Assembly: GCA_934434905.1 (NCBI GenBank)
Contig: CAKSAI010000057.1
Location: 1 to 13,807 of the forward strand
Length of the DNA stretch: 13,807 nucleotides
DNA from: an uncultured Lachnospiraceae bacterium
Lineage (GTDB): Bacteria > Bacillota > Clostridia > Lachnospirales > Lachnospiraceae
Direction: 5' to 3'
This document shows, in pieces, positions 6,273 to 13,482 of the stretch. Position 1 is the stretch's first letter. The number at the start of each line of letters is the position of its first letter. Made by a program: the position numbers and the translations under genes. Under the pieces are notes generated by a model. It saw only the letters and a list, made by a program, of their open reading frames with translations, ran no database searches and had not been told where the DNA came from.

Positions 6273-7010
6273 TTAATTCGTTAGGCCAAATCGTTCCACA
6301 ATCTCTGCAATGGCATCGTGCTCGTTATCCTGCTCTGTCACATAATTTCGTTCGTCTCCCACAGCATATGCATTTTCCAAAGGAACCCCAAGATAGCTGC
6401 ACAGATAACGAACGCCGCTTCCTTTATCGATACCCAGCGGACAGTATTCCAGATATTCCGGGCAGGAGAAGAAGCTGTTTAAGCGTCCCTGCTCCCACTG
6501 TCTATGTTCACGCTGAAAGGTCTCCAGCCGTTCATGATCCTCAAGATTAATAAGCAGAACCTTGTTTGGCTCCCGGTCCAGCCATTTCACCACATCCTCC
6601 ACCTGCATGATGGGAGTATTTGTGCGCGTGGCATAATACGTAAGCTCCTCGCCGCCACAGCTTGTCACCATATATTTGCCGGAATAAGTCTGGATATACA
6701 GATGATACCTTTCTGCCTCCGCAAACAGGTATTTTACATATTCCAAGGGGACCGTGTACTCCTCCAATGCATGCGTAGCACTAAAATCGTAGATCACAGC
6801 GCCGTTATATGCAATCATATAGCAGCCGGGAATGTCAAGCCCCAGTTCTTTTGCAACCTGACAGCCGCTCTCCACATTGCGTCCGGTGGAGATCACCACA
6901 TAATTGCCCGCCGCAAGCATCTGATGGATTGCCTGGCGGTTCTTCTCCGATATGGTTTTGTCATTCTTTAAGAGTGTTCCGTCCAGATCTGTAAAAAGAA
7001 TCTTTCGCAT
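6273..7010 (-). CDS. Cof-type HAD-IIB phosphatase with apparent deletion at motif IV
   Basis: 245 residues, about 30 shorter than most of its family. HAD motif I is DLDGT (Asp8, Asp10), motif II is ISTGRN (Ser41), and the motif III Lys is probably Lys196 (GIDKGSG). Such proteins dephosphorylate sugar phosphates, nucleotides or flavin cofactors. Motif IV should read GDxxND and be followed by about 30 residues. Here AVGDERN (216-222) runs straight into YVTEQDNEHDAIAEIVERFG, a segment that normally follows much later. The second acidic residue and the stretch after it are therefore missing, which suggests an in-frame deletion and reduced or lost activity. The ATG at 7010 has AAGGA 6 nt upstream. 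The stop overlaps the outer PHP start by one base. Confidence 0.9.
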   Translation of the reverse strand: MRKILFTDLDGTLLKNDKTISEKNRQAIHQMLAAGNYVVISTGRNVESGCQVAKELGLDIPGCYMIAYNGAVIYDFSATHALEEYTVPLEYVKYLFAEAERYHLYIQTYSGKYMVTSCGGEELTYYATRTNTPIMQVEDVVKWLDREPNKVLLINLEDHERLETFQREHRQWEQGRLNSFFSCPEYLEYCPLGIDKGSGVRYLCSYLGVPLENAYAVGDERNYVTEQDNEHDAIAEIVERFGLTN

Positions 7011-7018
7011 ACAGTTTC

Positions 7019-7077
7019 CTTTCTAAACCTTCATGTCAGCAAACACAAACATCACTATGAATAAAGGCCCGCGGATT
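7019..7077 (-). repeat. 59-nt intergenic repeat module, copy upstream of the HAD gene
   Basis: This stretch between ppk1 and the HAD gene aligns without gaps to 13406-13464 upstream of pheA (48 of 59 identical). Both share CTTTCTAAAC at the start-codon-proximal end and TCACTATGAATAAA/CCACTATGAATAAA in the middle. On the minus strand it ends in GTTTAGAAAG, only 8 nt from the HAD ATG, and so supplies part of its ribosome site. Confidence 0.75.
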
Positions 7078-7081
7078 ATAG

Positions 7082-9280
7082 CTATTCTGCCGTTTCCGCC
7101 GGAATAAACACCCGCGCCTCACAGCCCTCTTTGGGCTTTCTGCCTGCCAAAACAGCCTCCTGGCAGAACTGCTCCTGGGAGTTGACAAGCTTCTTGCCCC
7201 GCTTATCGATTCTGGCATAAGATCCGTCCGGCATAAGAACATGCGCCTTTACATTATCCTCCAACTGAACGGTAAGAATGTGCTTCACCTGCTCCATCAG
7301 TGCTTCATCCTCCACCGGAAACAGGATCTCTACCCTGCGGTCCAAGTTTCTCGGCATCCAGTCAGCACTTCCCATATAGATCTCCTCCTGCCCATCGTTG
7401 TGGAAGTAGAAGATTCTGCTGTGTTCCAGGAAATTTCCCACAATGGAGTGAACGGAGATATTTTCACTGACACCGGGGATTCCCACCTTCAGACAGCAGA
7501 TGCCGCGCACCACCAGCTCGATCTTAACACCTGCTGCAGAAGCCTCATACAGCGCTGCAATAATCTCCCTGTCACAGAGAGAATTCATCTTTGCCTTGAT
7601 AAAGGCCTTCTTTCCTTCCTTGGCATACGCTGTCTCCCGTGCGATCAGCCGCAGAAACTTATCCCGAAGCCACAGGGGTGCCAATACCAGCCGATGCCAG
7701 GATAGCGGCTCCGAATAGCCGGACAGCATGTTAAATACCGCGGTAGCATCTTCTCCGATAGCCTCCGAACAGGTGAAGATCCCGCAGTCCGTATAGAGTC
7801 TGGCCGTGGAATCATTATAGTTTCCGGTTCCCAGATGCACATACCGTCGTATCCCGTCTTCCTCGCGGCGCACCACCAGCGCAATCTTGCTGTGCGTCTT
7901 TAGGCCTACCAGTCCATAGATCACATGGCAGCCTGCCTTCTCAAGCTTCTTCGCCCAGACAATGTTATGTTCTTCATCAAACCGGGCCTTCAGCTCCACC
8001 AGGACAGATACCTGCTTGCCGTTCTCCGCAGCCTGCGCCAGGGAAGCGATGATGGGTGAATTACCGCTGACACGGTACAGCGTCTGCTTGATAGCCAGCA
8101 CCTGGGGATCCAGCGAGGCCTGGCGGATGAAGTCTACCACCGGGTCGAAGGTCTGATACGGATGATGCAGTAGGATATCTCCTTTTCGTATCTGTGCAAA
8201 AATATCCTCACCCGGCACGATCCCGGGTACCGGCTGGGGTGTATAGGGGCGGAAACGAAGCTGATCATGCCCTTTAATATCATACATCTTCATGAGAAAT
8301 GTCAGATCCAGCGGGCCGGGAATCCGATAGATCGCCTCCTGCACAATGTGAAGCTCATTTTCCAGAATAGCCATCAGCCGCGGATCGATCTTCTCATCTA
8401 CCTCCAGGCGGATGACCTCGCCCCACTGCCTTTTCTTCAACTGTTTCTCTATCTCCGTGAGCAGATCCTCTGCCTCATCCTCGTCGATGGTCAGATCCGC
8501 ATTCCGCATGATCCGGTAAGGACAAGCGCAGATTACATCATAGTTCAAAAAAAGATGGTGCATGTTGCGCTCGATCACCTGTTCCAGCAGGATGAATATC
8601 TGCTCCCCGGTGTCCCCGGATGGGATAGGGATCAGACGTGGAAGCACCGATGGTACCTGCACGGTGGCAAACTCGGCGTTTTCCTTCTTTCCTTCCTTCT
8701 TTCCTTCCTTCTTTCCATCCTTTCTTCCATCCTTGCCGCCCTTCTTTTCCGCTTTCCCGCCTTTCTTAACCAGCAGAGCGGCGATGTTAAGCGTCTTATT
8801 GCGGATCAACGGGAAGGGCCTTGAGGCATCCACCGCCATGGGGGTGAGTACCGGATAGACGGCTTCATGAAAGTAGCGATCCACATAGGCGGCCTGTTCC
8901 TCCGACAGCACATCGTGAGCGCCAAGAATCTGGATTCCATGGTTCCGAAGGCCCGGCAGCAGAGAACGGTTGTAGGTGGAATATTGGATCTCCACCAGCT
9001 CTCTGGTATCCCGGTCGATGGCCGCAAGCTGCTCCTCTACCGTCATTCCGGCGATATCCTTCTTCTTGTATCCCGCATGCACCATATCCTTCAGCGAAGC
9101 CACACGCACCATGAAGAACTCGTCAAGATTGGAGGACGTGATGCTCATAAACTTCAGCCGTTCCAACAAGGGTATGGTCTTATCTCGTGCTTCATTCAAC
9201 ACTCTGGCATTGAATTTCAGCCAGCTCAGCTCCCGGTTTTCATAATAAATCGGATCTTTATAATCTATCGTCTTCTCCAT
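7082..9280 (-). CDS. ppk1: Polyphosphate kinase PPK1
   Basis: 732 residues. PPK1 reversibly moves the gamma-phosphate of ATP onto inorganic polyphosphate. The N-terminal domain opens with YYENRELSWLKFNARVLNEA (13-32), then TSSNLDEFFMVRV (48-60). The catalytic histidines are His463 (KTHSK) and His482 (RYVHLGTGNYND); their 19-residue spacing equals that of His435 and His454 in the E. coli enzyme. YMGSADWMPRNLDRRVE (635-651) is the usual C-terminal motif. It is odd in having a Lys/Gly/Glu-rich stretch at residues 172-200, encoded by 12-bp repeats, in a loop between LNIAALLV and FATVQVPSVLPR. I chose the ATG at 9280 over 9349: AAGGAG lies 9 nt upstream, the family sequence begins soon after, and the extension would overlap the ppx region. 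It lies 70 nt after the Ppx/GppA gene. Confidence 0.96.
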   Translation of the reverse strand: MEKTIDYKDPIYYENRELSWLKFNARVLNEARDKTIPLLERLKFMSITSSNLDEFFMVRVASLKDMVHAGYKKKDIAGMTVEEQLAAIDRDTRELVEIQYSTYNRSLLPGLRNHGIQILGAHDVLSEEQAAYVDRYFHEAVYPVLTPMAVDASRPFPLIRNKTLNIAALLVKKGGKAEKKGGKDGRKDGKKEGKKEGKKENAEFATVQVPSVLPRLIPIPSGDTGEQIFILLEQVIERNMHHLFLNYDVICACPYRIMRNADLTIDEDEAEDLLTEIEKQLKKRQWGEVIRLEVDEKIDPRLMAILENELHIVQEAIYRIPGPLDLTFLMKMYDIKGHDQLRFRPYTPQPVPGIVPGEDIFAQIRKGDILLHHPYQTFDPVVDFIRQASLDPQVLAIKQTLYRVSGNSPIIASLAQAAENGKQVSVLVELKARFDEEHNIVWAKKLEKAGCHVIYGLVGLKTHSKIALVVRREEDGIRRYVHLGTGNYNDSTARLYTDCGIFTCSEAIGEDATAVFNMLSGYSEPLSWHRLVLAPLWLRDKFLRLIARETAYAKEGKKAFIKAKMNSLCDREIIAALYEASAAGVKIELVVRGICCLKVGIPGVSENISVHSIVGNFLEHSRIFYFHNDGQEEIYMGSADWMPRNLDRRVEILFPVEDEALMEQVKHILTVQLEDNVKAHVLMPDGSYARIDKRGKKLVNSQEQFCQEAVLAGRKPKEGCEARVFIPAETAE
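8681..8767. repeat. 12-bp tandem repeats encoding a Lys-rich loop in PPK1
   Basis: Plus-strand TTCCTTCTTTCC occurs three times without change (8681-8716), then twice in degraded form (8717-8740), and fades into pyrimidine-rich sequence up to 8767. The minus-strand codons give units such as KKEG, KKEG, KKEN, RKDG and KDG. Unit gain or loss would keep the reading frame. Confidence 0.9.
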
Positions 9281-9289
9281 CGCTCTGTT

Positions 9290-9295
9290 CTCCTT
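9290..9295 (-). promoter_or_regulatory. Ribosome binding site that sets the ppk1 start at 9280
   Basis: AAGGAG on the minus strand lies 9 nt before the ATG at 9278-9280. The longer candidate start at 9349 has no comparable site and begins within 2 nt of the ppx stop. Confidence 0.8.
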
Positions 9296-9350
9296 GAATA
9301 TTTCGTAACAATTCGGTACGCACCTGCTTCGGTCTGGCTTAGCTATCACT

Positions 9351-10877
9351 CTAGATACGCTTCTCCCGCAACACGGGTTCTATGGAAAACACCTGTTCAA
9401 AGGCTTCTGTATATGCCTGGAACAGTCTTTTCTCCAAAACAAAGTTTTCGCTGGTCTCAACGGTGATAACAAGCTGCTTTTCCTTCAACGCCGCCCGTAC
9501 CTTCTTGAACTTCTGCCGATGGCTGCGATCCATGGCATTGGCCAGCTTTAAGATGGCGGAAAGCTTCGCTGCCACCAGGTAGCTCTCCTGATCCAGCTTC
9601 TCCTTAAGCTCCTCGTAATCGGCCAGCGGAGCAGAGATATATTTTACAGCGGTAGCCGCGATTTCCCGCTCCAAATGGCTCATACCGATAATCTCTGAGG
9701 CCATGATGATCTGATAGGAGCATTCTGCCTGATTAACCAGACTGATATAGCGTCCGCAATCATGAAGAATGGCGGCCGTCATAAGCAGCAGGCGCTCCCG
9801 CTTTCCAAGACCGTGAACCGTCTTCATGGCATCGAAGATCACTGCCGCGGCCTCCGTCAGTGTCTCTGTGTGCTCTGTTTTGGACTTGTACCGGGCCGCC
9901 AGCGCACGGGCTGCCGACAGGATATCGCCCTCGAAATCATGTGCCGGCTTTAATATCTTATTTTTCTGAGCATAGTCGTAAGCGATCCCATCGCTTATGT
10001 TGACACCGGGAACCCATACATAGTCTCCCCCGGTGGCTTCTGCCAGCCGACGATAGAGCACCACAGAGGGGATCAGCAATGGATCCTGTTCATTGGAATA
10101 ACCAAGGGCAGAGGCCACTTCTGCAGAATTTTTCTTCTGAAGCTTCTTCATTGCCTTTAAGAAACGCTCTGCCTCTATGGTATCGTCCTCATTTCTGCGC
10201 TGGATATTTTTCACCATATCACCGATATAATCCCCGACCATGATGATATACTTTACTTTTTTCTCCTTCAGATACAGATCACAGAAGATTTCCAGCTCCT
10301 TGTCCACCATCTCCTGTACCAGTTCTTCATAATTGACCACCTGGCCCTGGATGGCAGACAGCTTCTCTCGGATACGCATGAGCCCCAGAACGATCTGCTG
10401 GGTGGTTACCGCCCGTCCGCCGAAATACAGCGTCACCTGGACGCTTCCGCCGCCCACATCCACCACGGCCGCACTCTCCTGGATCAATCGCTCGAAAACA
10501 GGATTGTAGGCCAGGGACTTATAACTGATGAAGCGCTGTTCCGAGTTGCTTAAAACCTGCACGGTGAGCTTCGTACGCTGGCGTATCTGATCCAACACAA
10601 ACCACTCGTTGGACACATCCTGGAACAGGCTGCTGGCACAGACCCGACAGTCATTCACCTTGTAGCTGTCCATGATCTGTCCAAAGCCCTTCAACACCTG
10701 ACAGAGCTCCTCTACCAGTTCGTAGCCGATGACGCCCTTCCGGTAGGCATCCTTCCCCAGCTCTACCCGGCTTCTTATATGATCGATCTTCTTCAGCTTC
10801 TTCTGTGATATTTCGAAAATCTTCAGCCCCACCTCATAGGAGCCGATATAGATTGCGGCAAACGTGCGGATTGCCAT
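9351..10877 (-). CDS. ppx: Ppx/GppA-family phosphatase with C-terminal HD domain
   Basis: 508 residues. The N-terminal ASKHA-type domain has AAIYIGSYEVGLKIFEIS (7-24), the Glu-containing SNSEQRF (111-116, Glu113) and the phosphate-binding AVVDVGGGSVQVTLY (137-151). A C-terminal HD domain follows, with ILHDCGRYI (370-378; His372, Asp373). Family members remove phosphates from polyphosphate or convert pppGpp to ppGpp. The adjacent ppk1 favours polyphosphate. It is odd that the first phosphate-binding motif, normally DxGSNS, reads YIGSYE here: Tyr10 replaces the usual Asp and the Asn-Ser pair is gone. Activity is therefore uncertain and a sensor role is possible. The ATG at 10877 was preferred to the one at 10904 because AGGAGG lies 7 nt upstream. 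The gene starts 60 nt after the DUF815 ATPase gene. Confidence 0.88.
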   Translation of the reverse strand: MAIRTFAAIYIGSYEVGLKIFEISQKKLKKIDHIRSRVELGKDAYRKGVIGYELVEELCQVLKGFGQIMDSYKVNDCRVCASSLFQDVSNEWFVLDQIRQRTKLTVQVLSNSEQRFISYKSLAYNPVFERLIQESAAVVDVGGGSVQVTLYFGGRAVTTQQIVLGLMRIREKLSAIQGQVVNYEELVQEMVDKELEIFCDLYLKEKKVKYIIMVGDYIGDMVKNIQRRNEDDTIEAERFLKAMKKLQKKNSAEVASALGYSNEQDPLLIPSVVLYRRLAEATGGDYVWVPGVNISDGIAYDYAQKNKILKPAHDFEGDILSAARALAARYKSKTEHTETLTEAAAVIFDAMKTVHGLGKRERLLLMTAAILHDCGRYISLVNQAECSYQIIMASEIIGMSHLEREIAATAVKYISAPLADYEELKEKLDQESYLVAAKLSAILKLANAMDRSHRQKFKKVRAALKEKQLVITVETSENFVLEKRLFQAYTEAFEQVFSIEPVLREKRI

Positions 10878-10882
10878 AGTAT

Positions 10883-10891
10883 CTCCTCCTT
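10883..10891 (-). promoter_or_regulatory. Ribosome binding site that sets the ppx start at 10877
   Basis: AAGGAGGAG on the minus strand, with its AGGAGG core 7 nt before ATG 10877, is one of the strongest sites in the window. It lies downstream of the alternative ATG at 10904, which it therefore argues against. Confidence 0.85.
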
Positions 10892-10937
10892 CATTATCAC
10901 TCACGCCTTGGGTTCGTCCGGCGCTGCCAAAAGACTA

Positions 10938-12239
10938 CTACCTTCCAAGCAGATAGTCGATGAACTGCTGGGCGCACCTGCCGGACAGGCCGCCGTGGCT
11001 AAGCTCCCATTTATTTGCCTCTGCCAGCAATTCCTGCTCGTCCATATCCACCTGATACCGTCTCGCCAGACTCCTCACAATCTCCTTAAACTCTGTGGGT
11101 GTAGGCGATCCGAAGTAGATCTTCACCCCGAACCTTGCCACCAGGGACAGCTTCTCCTGTACGGTATCGTTCTTGTGCAGGTCGTCCTCCCGCTCCTCCT
11201 TGTCGCTGAACTTCTCACGCACCAGGTGACGGCGATTGGAGGTGGCATAGATCAGGATATTGTCAGGCTTCTTCTCCAATCCGCCCTCGATAACAGCCTT
11301 CAGATACTTATATTCTATCTCAAATTCCTCGAAGGAAAGATCATCCATGTAAATGATAAATTTGTAATTCCGGTTCTTGATCTGGGCGATCAGGGAATTC
11401 AGATCCTGGAACTGGTGCTTGTAGACCTCAACCATCCGAAGCCCTCTGTCATAATACTGATTGACGATGGCCTTGATACTTGTGGATTTCCCGGTTCCCG
11501 CGTCGCCGAATAACAGACAGTTATTGGCCTTCTTCCCATTTACAAAGGCCTCCGTGTTGGCAATCAGCTTCTCCTTGGCAAGCTCATAACCAACCAGGTC
11601 ATCCAGATGCACATGGGCAATGTTCGTGATAGGCACGATCTTCGCGCCGCCGCCCACATGCTCAATACGGAAGGCTTTATGCAGGCCGAGCTCTCCCACA
11701 CCGAAATCCCGGTAGAATGCTGTCACCTCATGCATGAATTCCGCAACCGTACTGCTCTGCTCCAGCATCCTGCTAAGGCTGCAGATCCGGTCCCGAATCC
11801 GCACATTGAACACCTGTCCGCTTCCTTCCACACACTGATAATCCGCAAGCTCCTTTAAGATAGGAATGTTGATTTTTTCCGCGAGCTTTGTCAGATCATA
11901 CGCAAACAGTCGCTTAAATATTGCAAAATCATGGTAGGCAAATTCGTTGATGCTGCCCTCTACCTCACCCCTGATCTCACATGCGGTACTGTATGCGTTT
12001 TCATGATTCACAATAAGGAGCGTCAGATAGTTGTGCCAGAGGTTCCCGCCAAATCCATGGCTGGCCGCAAGTTCGATGAGCGCATGGAGCGCCCGGTAAC
12101 ACACTCCCTTAAGCAATTCCTCTTCCTGTGCTTCCGAACTTATCCCGCTTTCCTGCTCCTCCAAAATCCGGGTAAAGTCATAAAATATTTCTTCCTGCTC
12201 CGGTATCTTATACAATATTAATTCTTTTACACTGCTCAT
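10938..12239 (-). CDS. AAA+ ATPase of the DUF815 type
   Basis: 433 residues. About 200 N-terminal residues of unrecognised, largely helical sequence precede an AAA+ module. That module has Walker A GDAGTGKS (245-252), Walker B FIIYMDD (294-300), a sensor-1-like YATSNRRHLV (331-340) and a C-terminal HGGLSGRCAQQFIDYL (415-430) with a sensor-2-like Arg. DDLSFEEFE after Walker B and the two-part layout are characteristic of DUF815 (COG2607), whose cellular role is not established. No membrane segment is visible. The ATG at 12239 lies 20 nt after the pheA stop; the ribosome site is weak (GAGAG/GAAAG), so translation may depend on pheA. Location next to ppx and ppk1 is the only functional hint, and a weak one. 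Confidence 0.9.
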   Translation of the reverse strand: MSSVKELILYKIPEQEEIFYDFTRILEEQESGISSEAQEEELLKGVCYRALHALIELAASHGFGGNLWHNYLTLLIVNHENAYSTACEIRGEVEGSINEFAYHDFAIFKRLFAYDLTKLAEKINIPILKELADYQCVEGSGQVFNVRIRDRICSLSRMLEQSSTVAEFMHEVTAFYRDFGVGELGLHKAFRIEHVGGGAKIVPITNIAHVHLDDLVGYELAKEKLIANTEAFVNGKKANNCLLFGDAGTGKSTSIKAIVNQYYDRGLRMVEVYKHQFQDLNSLIAQIKNRNYKFIIYMDDLSFEEFEIEYKYLKAVIEGGLEKKPDNILIYATSNRRHLVREKFSDKEEREDDLHKNDTVQEKLSLVARFGVKIYFGSPTPTEFKEIVRSLARRYQVDMDEQELLAEANKWELSHGGLSGRCAQQFIDYLLGR

Positions 12240-12259
12240 TTTATTATCACACTTTCTCT

Positions 12260-13390
12260 CTAATAATTTCCTAAGATTCGCAATTTGCCCGCTTCTTCCG
12301 CCAGTCCCGTCAGGGCGTTCTGCACCGCACCGTCCTTAAGATTCCCCTCAAAATCCACAAAGAACCGATACTCGAAGCTCTTATCCTTGATCGGCCTGGA
12401 TTCGATCTTGTTCATATTCAGATTATTGTAAATGATATGGGACAGCATATGGTAGAGGGAGCCGCTCTCATGCGGGATTTCGAAGCAGATGCTGATCTTC
12501 TTGGCGTCCCTTTTGCACATCTTTTTCCCGGACACAATGATAAAACGTGTGCTGTTCTCGCTGCTGTAATTGATGGAGCTCTTCAGCACCTTAAGGCCGT
12601 AGATCTCCGCCGTCAGAGGATTGGCAATGGCCGCCTGGTTCTTCCGCCTGTCCTCCACCACCTTCTTGGCCGACATAGCGGTATTCTTCAGGGAGATTCG
12701 CTCCCAATCTCTGTGCTCATCCAGGAAGTCCACGCACTGCATCAACGCCTGTGGGTGGGAATAGACGCAGGTAATGTCCGATATTTCAGCCTCGGGCAGT
12801 CCCAGCAAGGCATGATCCACCTTGATGGTCTGTTCGCCCACGATATAATTATCATATTCCACCAACAGATCATAATTCTCGCTGACGATCCCGGCAGAAG
12901 AATTCTCGATTGGAAGTACCGCAAAGTCAGCATCCCCATTCTTCAATGCCTCCATGGCATTCCGCCAGGTCTCTACATGAAAAGAATTCGTATGCTCCCC
13001 GAAGAAAGCATGCATGGCCATCTGGCTGTATGCACCTTCCACGCCCTGGTAGACCACTCTGGCATGAGCAAAGTCAATGGAATCCTTCACTTCAAATCCG
13101 GTATCCTCGCCCTGCCCGCTGTCAGTCAGAAGCTGATACTGCCGCTTCCTGCTGATAGCCATGATCTGCTCAAACAGTTCACGGACACCGATTTTCGAGA
13201 ATTCGCTCCCTGCAAGCGCTGAGAGACGCACAAGCTTCTCTGCCTCCCGCTTCCGGTCTAAGACAGGCATGCCGTTGGCAATCTTATACTCTGCCACCTG
13301 GGTCACAAGCTCCAGACGTTCCTCGAACAGTTCCGTTATTTTTTTGTCGATCACATCCAGCTCTGCCCGGATATCTGCTAATTCTCTCAT
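12260..13390 (-). CDS. pheA: Bifunctional chorismate mutase / prephenate dehydratase (P-protein)
   Basis: 376 residues, typical of the fused enzyme that turns chorismate into prephenate and then phenylpyruvate, the precursor of Phe. The chorismate mutase domain (about 1-90) keeps all expected active-site residues: Arg8, Arg25, Lys36, Asp45, Arg48, Glu49, Ser80 and Gln84, each exactly three places before its E. coli counterpart. The prephenate dehydratase domain (about 110-287) shows YQGVEGAYSQMA, LPIENSSAGIV and the essential Thr in STRF (280-283). The ACT domain (about 298-376) shows ESGSLYHML and IESRP (329-333), so Phe feedback inhibition is likely. The ATG at 13390 has AAGGGA about 9-10 nt upstream. 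The upstream gap holds two repeat modules; no T-box or Phe-rich leader peptide is seen. Confidence 0.96.
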   Translation of the reverse strand: MRELADIRAELDVIDKKITELFEERLELVTQVAEYKIANGMPVLDRKREAEKLVRLSALAGSEFSKIGVRELFEQIMAISRKRQYQLLTDSGQGEDTGFEVKDSIDFAHARVVYQGVEGAYSQMAMHAFFGEHTNSFHVETWRNAMEALKNGDADFAVLPIENSSAGIVSENYDLLVEYDNYIVGEQTIKVDHALLGLPEAEISDITCVYSHPQALMQCVDFLDEHRDWERISLKNTAMSAKKVVEDRRKNQAAIANPLTAEIYGLKVLKSSINYSSENSTRFIIVSGKKMCKRDAKKISICFEIPHESGSLYHMLSHIIYNNLNMNKIESRPIKDKSFEYRFFVDFEGNLKDGAVQNALTGLAEEAGKLRILGNY

Positions 13391-13405
13391 ATGTAATCGT
13401 CCCTT

Positions 13406-13464
13406 CTTTCTAAACTCCCATGTCCGCCGACACAGACACCACTATGAATAAAAGCCCACAGATT
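13406..13464 (-). repeat. 59-nt intergenic repeat module, copy upstream of pheA
   Basis: It matches 7019-7077 at 48 of 59 positions with no gaps, in the same orientation relative to the downstream gene. On the minus strand it ends in GTTTAGAAAG, 15 nt before the pheA ATG. A short stem (TGTCTG with CGGACA over a 6-nt loop) is possible; the other copy pairs less well at one position. Confidence 0.75.
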
Positions 13465-13469
13465 GCTCC
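13446..13469 (-). repeat. Partial copy of the pheS-upstream palindromic element
   Basis: GAATAA and AGCCCACAGATTGCTCC (17 nt identical) repeat the sequence at 3641-3665, with only one change and one gap between the two blocks. The match stops just beyond, where the hairpin partner strand of the full element should begin. The copy therefore looks truncated and overlaps the 59-nt module. Confidence 0.7.
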
Positions 13470-13482
13470 ATGCTTCGCTTTA

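Noticed and set aside
7019..7077. A small conserved peptide ending Asp-Met-x-Val-stop in both 59-nt modules
   Set aside because: Most of the differences between the copies are non-synonymous and no ribosome site precedes the frame, so coding is not supported.
8267..8824. Plus-strand open frame with an FFLSFLLSFLLS-like hydrophobic repeat
   Set aside because: The 'membrane-like' repeat is only the complement of the Lys-rich 12-bp repeats in ppk1.
12437..13222. Plus-strand open frame of 261 codons
   Set aside because: It is antisense to pheA, whose domains and catalytic residues are complete.
13391..13482. A T-box or Phe-rich leader peptide upstream of pheA
   Set aside because: There is no GGTGGTACCGCG core, no terminator hairpin and no run of Phe codons; the gap is filled by repeat modules.
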